The notes below the pieces were generated by a model that had not been told where the DNA came from, made no database searches, and saw only the letters and a program-made list of their open reading frames with translations. Shown one piece after another: positions 7,701 through 9,842 of a DNA stretch of 9,842 nt. The stretch is from an uncultured Lachnospiraceae bacterium (GTDB lineage: Bacteria > Bacillota > Clostridia > Lachnospirales > Lachnospiraceae): positions 1 to 9,842 of the forward strand of contig CANQYH010000101.1 in the NCBI GenBank assembly GCA_947628025.1, given 5' to 3'. The position numbers and the translations under genes were made by a program. The stretch's first letter is position 1, and every line of letters starts with the position of its first letter.

Positions 7701-8963
7701 ATGAAGAGAAAAGCGGCTTTAGTGGCGCTACTGAGCTGTCTGCTGGTCATAGGTGCAGCGGTGCCGGCGATGGCGGCGGCAGAGGTGATCGACTATGTTT
7801 ATATGAGCATAGTCACGGAGGAAGATCTGTATGAGATCGGGCCGGGGGACATTGTCAGCGAGATGGAACCCATGCTCTGGGATGAGGATTATTATACAAT
7901 GACGGACTATGAAGTCAAAGGCGACTCGAACACGCCGAAGACGCGTTACTATTACTCGATCGAGCTGGAGGCCGAGGACGGGTATTGTTTCGACAGGAAC
8001 ACGATCGTTTCCGTGTACGGCGCTTACGAGGTGTCGTTCAGCCTCAGAAATTCCAATAAGACCATGGTCGTCACGGCCAGGACCTATCCGTTCTATGTGA
8101 TGGATGAAGTCAGCGGGATCACGATCGACACGACGAACTGGGAAGCCAGCTGGGACCCGGTAGACTGCGCGAAGTCTTATTCGGTCTACGTCTATTACAC
8201 GGACAGCCGGGGCAATGAGAAGAGCGCGAAAAAGACGGCGAAAAGTACGACGCTCGATCTCAGCTCTTATAAGAAATATGCGGAATACGGCGATATCTTT
8301 ATTTCCGTCAAGGGTCTGAGGGACGCTACGGATACTCAGAGGAAGTATATCCTGGAGACAAATTATGTTTTCCCGGAGGGAGATACCGACGATACGGATT
8401 ACGTCGATTATTATGAGTTTACGGATATTCCCTGCGATTATTCGTCGGATCTGCCGGAGGGCGTAAGCGGCAACCCGTTCGATCCGAACGCCGTGCAGGT
8501 CAGCGCTCCGTCTACAAATCCTGGAACGACGGCTCCTCCTGCGACGACGCCGGATCTTGGTACGACGGCTCCTCCTGCGACGACGAATCCGGGGACTGTG
8601 ACGCCTCCGGCCGCGACGACGCCTGTGCAGGCGGACGGATGGTACGGCAGCGGCGAAGACTGGTACTATATCAAGAACGGTCAGAGAGTGGTCAGTGACT
8701 GGCTGAATCCCAAAGGCGAGGAATGGTATTTCTTTGACGCGCTGGGCAATATGTGCCATGGCTGGCTGAACCTTGGCAGCGAGGTATACTGGCTGAACGA
8801 GTCTCATGACGGCACCTATGGCCGGATGCTGGCCGGGTACCGCGTCATCGGCGGCCAGACCTACTATTTCAACGAGACCCATGACGGCACCTACGGAAAT
8901 ATGTATGTGAACCGCAGGACGCCCGACGGGAGATATGCGGGAGCGGACGGAGTCGTGCGGTAA
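7701..8963 (+). CDS. Secreted protein with Fn3-like segment, Thr/Pro linker and cell-wall-binding repeats
   Basis: I do not recognise a specific function. The 420-residue product has a classic signal peptide: KRK, a hydrophobic core, and a probable cut after Ala25 in AMA-AA. Residues about 27-135 are acidic and Tyr-rich, with no family I can name. Residues about 136-208 (SGITIDTTNWEASWDPVDCAKSYSVYVYY onward) have the Trp/Tyr pattern of a fibronectin type III-like fold. A Thr/Pro/Ala linker with 12-residue repeats (GTTAPPATT) covers 272-309. Residues 313-420 carry aromatic-Gly repeats of the choline/glucan-binding type (WYYIKNGQRV, EWYFFDALGNM, WLNESHDGTYGRM, YFNETHDGTYGNM), which attach proteins non-covalently to the wall. 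There is no sortase motif and no catalytic domain, so a surface adhesin or structural role is a guess. AAGGAGG at 7688-7694, 6 bases upstream, fixes the start. No promoter is seen between rnpB and this gene; a strong terminator follows. Confidence 0.85.
   Translation: MKRKAALVALLSCLLVIGAAVPAMAAAEVIDYVYMSIVTEEDLYEIGPGDIVSEMEPMLWDEDYYTMTDYEVKGDSNTPKTRYYYSIELEAEDGYCFDRNTIVSVYGAYEVSFSLRNSNKTMVVTARTYPFYVMDEVSGITIDTTNWEASWDPVDCAKSYSVYVYYTDSRGNEKSAKKTAKSTTLDLSSYKKYAEYGDIFISVKGLRDATDTQRKYILETNYVFPEGDTDDTDYVDYYEFTDIPCDYSSDLPEGVSGNPFDPNAVQVSAPSTNPGTTAPPATTPDLGTTAPPATTNPGTVTPPAATTPVQADGWYGSGEDWYYIKNGQRVVSDWLNPKGEEWYFFDALGNMCHGWLNLGSEVYWLNESHDGTYGRMLAGYRVIGGQTYYFNETHDGTYGNMYVNRRTPDGRYAGADGVVR
8526..8585 (+). 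repeat. 36-base-period repeat encoding the Thr/Pro linker
   Basis: An identical 24-base unit (acgacggctcctcctgcgac plus gacg) occurs at 8526-8549 and again at 8562-8585, with a more diverged third copy following. It encodes a 12-residue period, GTTAPPATT plus three variable residues. Identity at DNA level points to recent duplication or slippage, so copy number may vary between strains. Confidence 0.85.
8796..8903 (+). repeat. 75-base-period repeat within the wall-binding domain
   Basis: A unit at 8796-8828 and its near copy at 8871-8903 share aacgag, then catgacggcaccta and atg, encoding NESHDGTYGRM and NETHDGTYGNM. These are the hinge segments of consecutive wall-binding repeats, 25 residues apart. 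Confidence 0.8.
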
Positions 8964-9028
8964 ACTGAGACAAAAGAAGCCGCGGATGATTTACCGGCGT
9001 TTCGGCGACAGCTGATTTTAGCAAACAG

Positions 9029-9068
9029 AAATCCCTGCGGGGCGATGGATTGCCCGCAGGGATTTTTT
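9029..9068 (+). terminator. Strong intrinsic terminator after the secreted-protein gene
   Basis: A perfect 13-bp stem pairs aaatccctgcggg (9029-9041) with cccgcagggattt (9053-9065), with an 11-base loop. A six-T run (9063-9068) partly overlaps the stem's 3' end. It lies 66 bases past the stop codon. Read on the minus strand the same stem is followed by tttctgttt, so it may also stop pyrBI transcripts, though less efficiently. Confidence 0.9.
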
Positions 9069-9115
9069 CCGTTAGAAAGAGCATTTGCCGGATGGGGCTG
9101 CAAAAGCAAGAGGTT

Positions 9116-9139
9116 CACAGGGGCTGTCTGCCCGCTGTG
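9116..9139 (-). other. Hairpin downstream of pyrI, possible end of the pyrBI transcript
   Basis: On the minus strand cacag-c-gggc pairs with gccc-ctgtg around a 5-base loop, a 9-bp stem with one bulged base. It starts 14 bases past the pyrI stop. The following minus-strand sequence (aacctcttgctttt) is only moderately U-rich, so it is at best a weak terminator ahead of the stronger hairpin at 9029-9065. Confidence 0.4.
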
Positions 9140-9153
9140 GCCGGAGCATTCGG

Positions 9154-9588
9154 TCAGTCATGCCGGATGCCGTATTTTTCTTCACAGTACAGGCAGCGGT
9201 ACGTCTCCGTAGCGGCGTCTGCCAGATAAAAGACGTGGGGCAGCTCCTGTTCGATGGAGGTGATGCAGCGGGGATTTTTGCAATGGATGATATTGGTGAT
9301 CTTCTTCGGCAGCTTCAGCCGTTTTTTCTCCACGATCTTGCTGTCGTGGATGATATTGACCGTGATGTTGTGGTCGATGTATCCCAGCACTTCCAGGTCG
9401 AGGAGATCCATAGGGCCCTCGATCTTGATGATATCCTTGCGGCCCATTTTATTGCTGCGGGCGTTTTTGATGACGGCCACCTGGCATTCCAGTTTGTCCA
9501 GTCCCAGATGATAGTAGATCTCCAGGCTTCTGCCCGCCTGGATATGATCCAGCACGATGCCTTCGGTCAATCCGCTGATATTTAACAT
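9154..9588 (-). CDS. pyrI: Aspartate carbamoyltransferase regulatory subunit PyrI
   Basis: PyrI binds nucleotides and tunes the catalytic trimers (PyrB) in the aspartate carbamoyltransferase holoenzyme, the first committed step of pyrimidine synthesis. The 144-residue protein has the N-terminal allosteric domain (LTEGIVLDHIQAGRSLEIYYHLGL; NKMGRKDIIKIEG) and a C-terminal zinc domain. The zinc ligands Cys103, Cys108, Cys132 and Cys135 keep the Cx4C...Cx2C spacing of the E. coli subunit. It is slightly shorter than the E. coli protein because the N-terminus starts close to the allosteric domain. The ATG overlaps the pyrB stop by 7 bases, and a GGAGGT site (9598-9603 on the minus strand) lies 9 bases upstream, inside pyrB. 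The pair is translationally coupled and convergent with the secreted-protein gene. Confidence 0.97.
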   Translation of the reverse strand: MLNISGLTEGIVLDHIQAGRSLEIYYHLGLDKLECQVAVIKNARSNKMGRKDIIKIEGPMDLLDLEVLGYIDHNITVNIIHDSKIVEKKRLKLPKKITNIIHCKNPRCITSIEQELPHVFYLADAATETYRCLYCEEKYGIRHD

Positions 9589-9842
9589 GGCTTTTCTACC
9601 TCCAGTAAAGTCATAATCAATGCCATCCGCACATACACTCCGTACTGGACCTGCTTAAAGTAGGCGGCCCGGGGATCCTGGTCTACCTCGACGGAGATCT
9701 CGTTGACCCTGGGAAGCGGATGGAGCACGAACATATCCTCTTTCGCCAGCTTCATCTTCGCCTTGTTCAGAATGTAGGAATCTTTTAAACGGATGTAGTC
9801 TTCTTCGTTGAAGAAGCGCTCCCAAGGCCTCCTCGTTCCTGC
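9582..9842 (-). CDS. pyrB: Aspartate carbamoyltransferase catalytic subunit PyrB, C-terminal part
   Basis: This is the last 86 residues of the catalytic subunit, which condenses carbamoyl phosphate with aspartate to give N-carbamoyl-aspartate. The full protein has about 300-310 residues; the rest lies beyond the window. The visible part has ERFFNEEDYIRLKDSYIL, then the conserved active-site segment VLHPLPRVNEI (visible residues 39-49) and the C-terminal helix YGVYVRMALIMTLLE. The stop overlaps the pyrI start, as expected for a pyrBI operon. Oddity: the first seven visible residues read AGTRRPW, where the family has a TRVQK motif whose Arg and Gln bind aspartate. The match to the family begins only from base 9822 inward, so the outermost 20 bases may not be genuine pyrB sequence. 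Confidence 0.93.
   Translation of the reverse strand, partial: AGTRRPWERFFNEEDYIRLKDSYILNKAKMKLAKEDMFVLHPLPRVNEISVEVDQDPRAAYFKQVQYGVYVRMALIMTLLEVEKPC

Noticed and set aside
7731..7742. Possible lipobox (LLSC) in the signal peptide of the secreted protein
   Set aside because: The cysteine at residue 13 lies in the middle of the hydrophobic core, position -2 is Leu, and a clean AMA-AA signal peptidase I site follows at residue 25.
7728..8882. A 384-residue Arg-rich minus-strand open frame opposite the secreted-protein gene
   Set aside because: Its low-complexity Arg/Ile runs mirror the acidic and Thr/Pro codons of the plus strand. The plus-strand gene has a ribosome binding site, signal peptide and known repeat domain.
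9085..9585. A 166-residue plus-strand open frame opposite pyrI
   Set aside because: It mirrors pyrI, which has its four zinc cysteines and a good ribosome binding site.

Overview
The window reads as a GC-rich Firmicute of the class Clostridia, most likely a gut-type member of the Lachnospiraceae. This taxon is an inference. It rests on the gene order dgt-dnaG-rpoD-trmK-nif3, a type A RNase P RNA, a TGS/ThrRS-like nucleoside kinase, a secreted protein with glucan/choline-binding-type repeats, and a pyrB-pyrI pair with a zinc-binding regulatory subunit. No phage, transposon, CRISPR or plasmid signature is visible.

Region 1 (1-7114, + strand) is one dense run of six housekeeping genes. They are the 3' part of an HD-domain dGTPase-like gene (dgt), DNA primase (dnaG), the primary sigma factor (rpoD/sigA), the tRNA m1A22 methyltransferase trmK, a Nif3-family dinuclear-metal protein, and a three-part nucleoside kinase. 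Gaps shrink along the run: 98, 38 (with the rpoD start chosen here) and 27 bases, then a 4-base overlap, then 8 bases. This fits a single operon in which replication priming, housekeeping transcription and tRNA modification are expressed together. It is a variant of the macromolecular synthesis operon with dgt upstream of dnaG.

Region 2 (7115-7700) holds a weak candidate terminator, an A-rich stretch with a strong extended -10 promoter, and the RNase P RNA gene rnpB (about 7293-7640). Both termini of rnpB are defined by an 11-bp P1 helix.

Region 3 (7701-8963, + strand) is a secreted protein with signal peptide, unrecognised N-terminal region, Fn3-like segment, Thr/Pro repeat linker and C-terminal wall-binding repeats. 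It starts 60 bases after rnpB with no convincing terminator or promoter between them. A strong intrinsic terminator follows at 9029-9068.

Region 4 (9154-9842, - strand) is the end of a convergent pyrimidine operon: pyrB (3' part only) overlapping pyrI by 7 bases. The last 20 bases of the window break the conserved pyrB motif, which suggests a contig-edge artefact.

I do not see a previously undescribed system here. The points most worth following are the secreted protein attached to rnpB, the degenerate editing-like domain of the kinase, and the disrupted pyrB edge.
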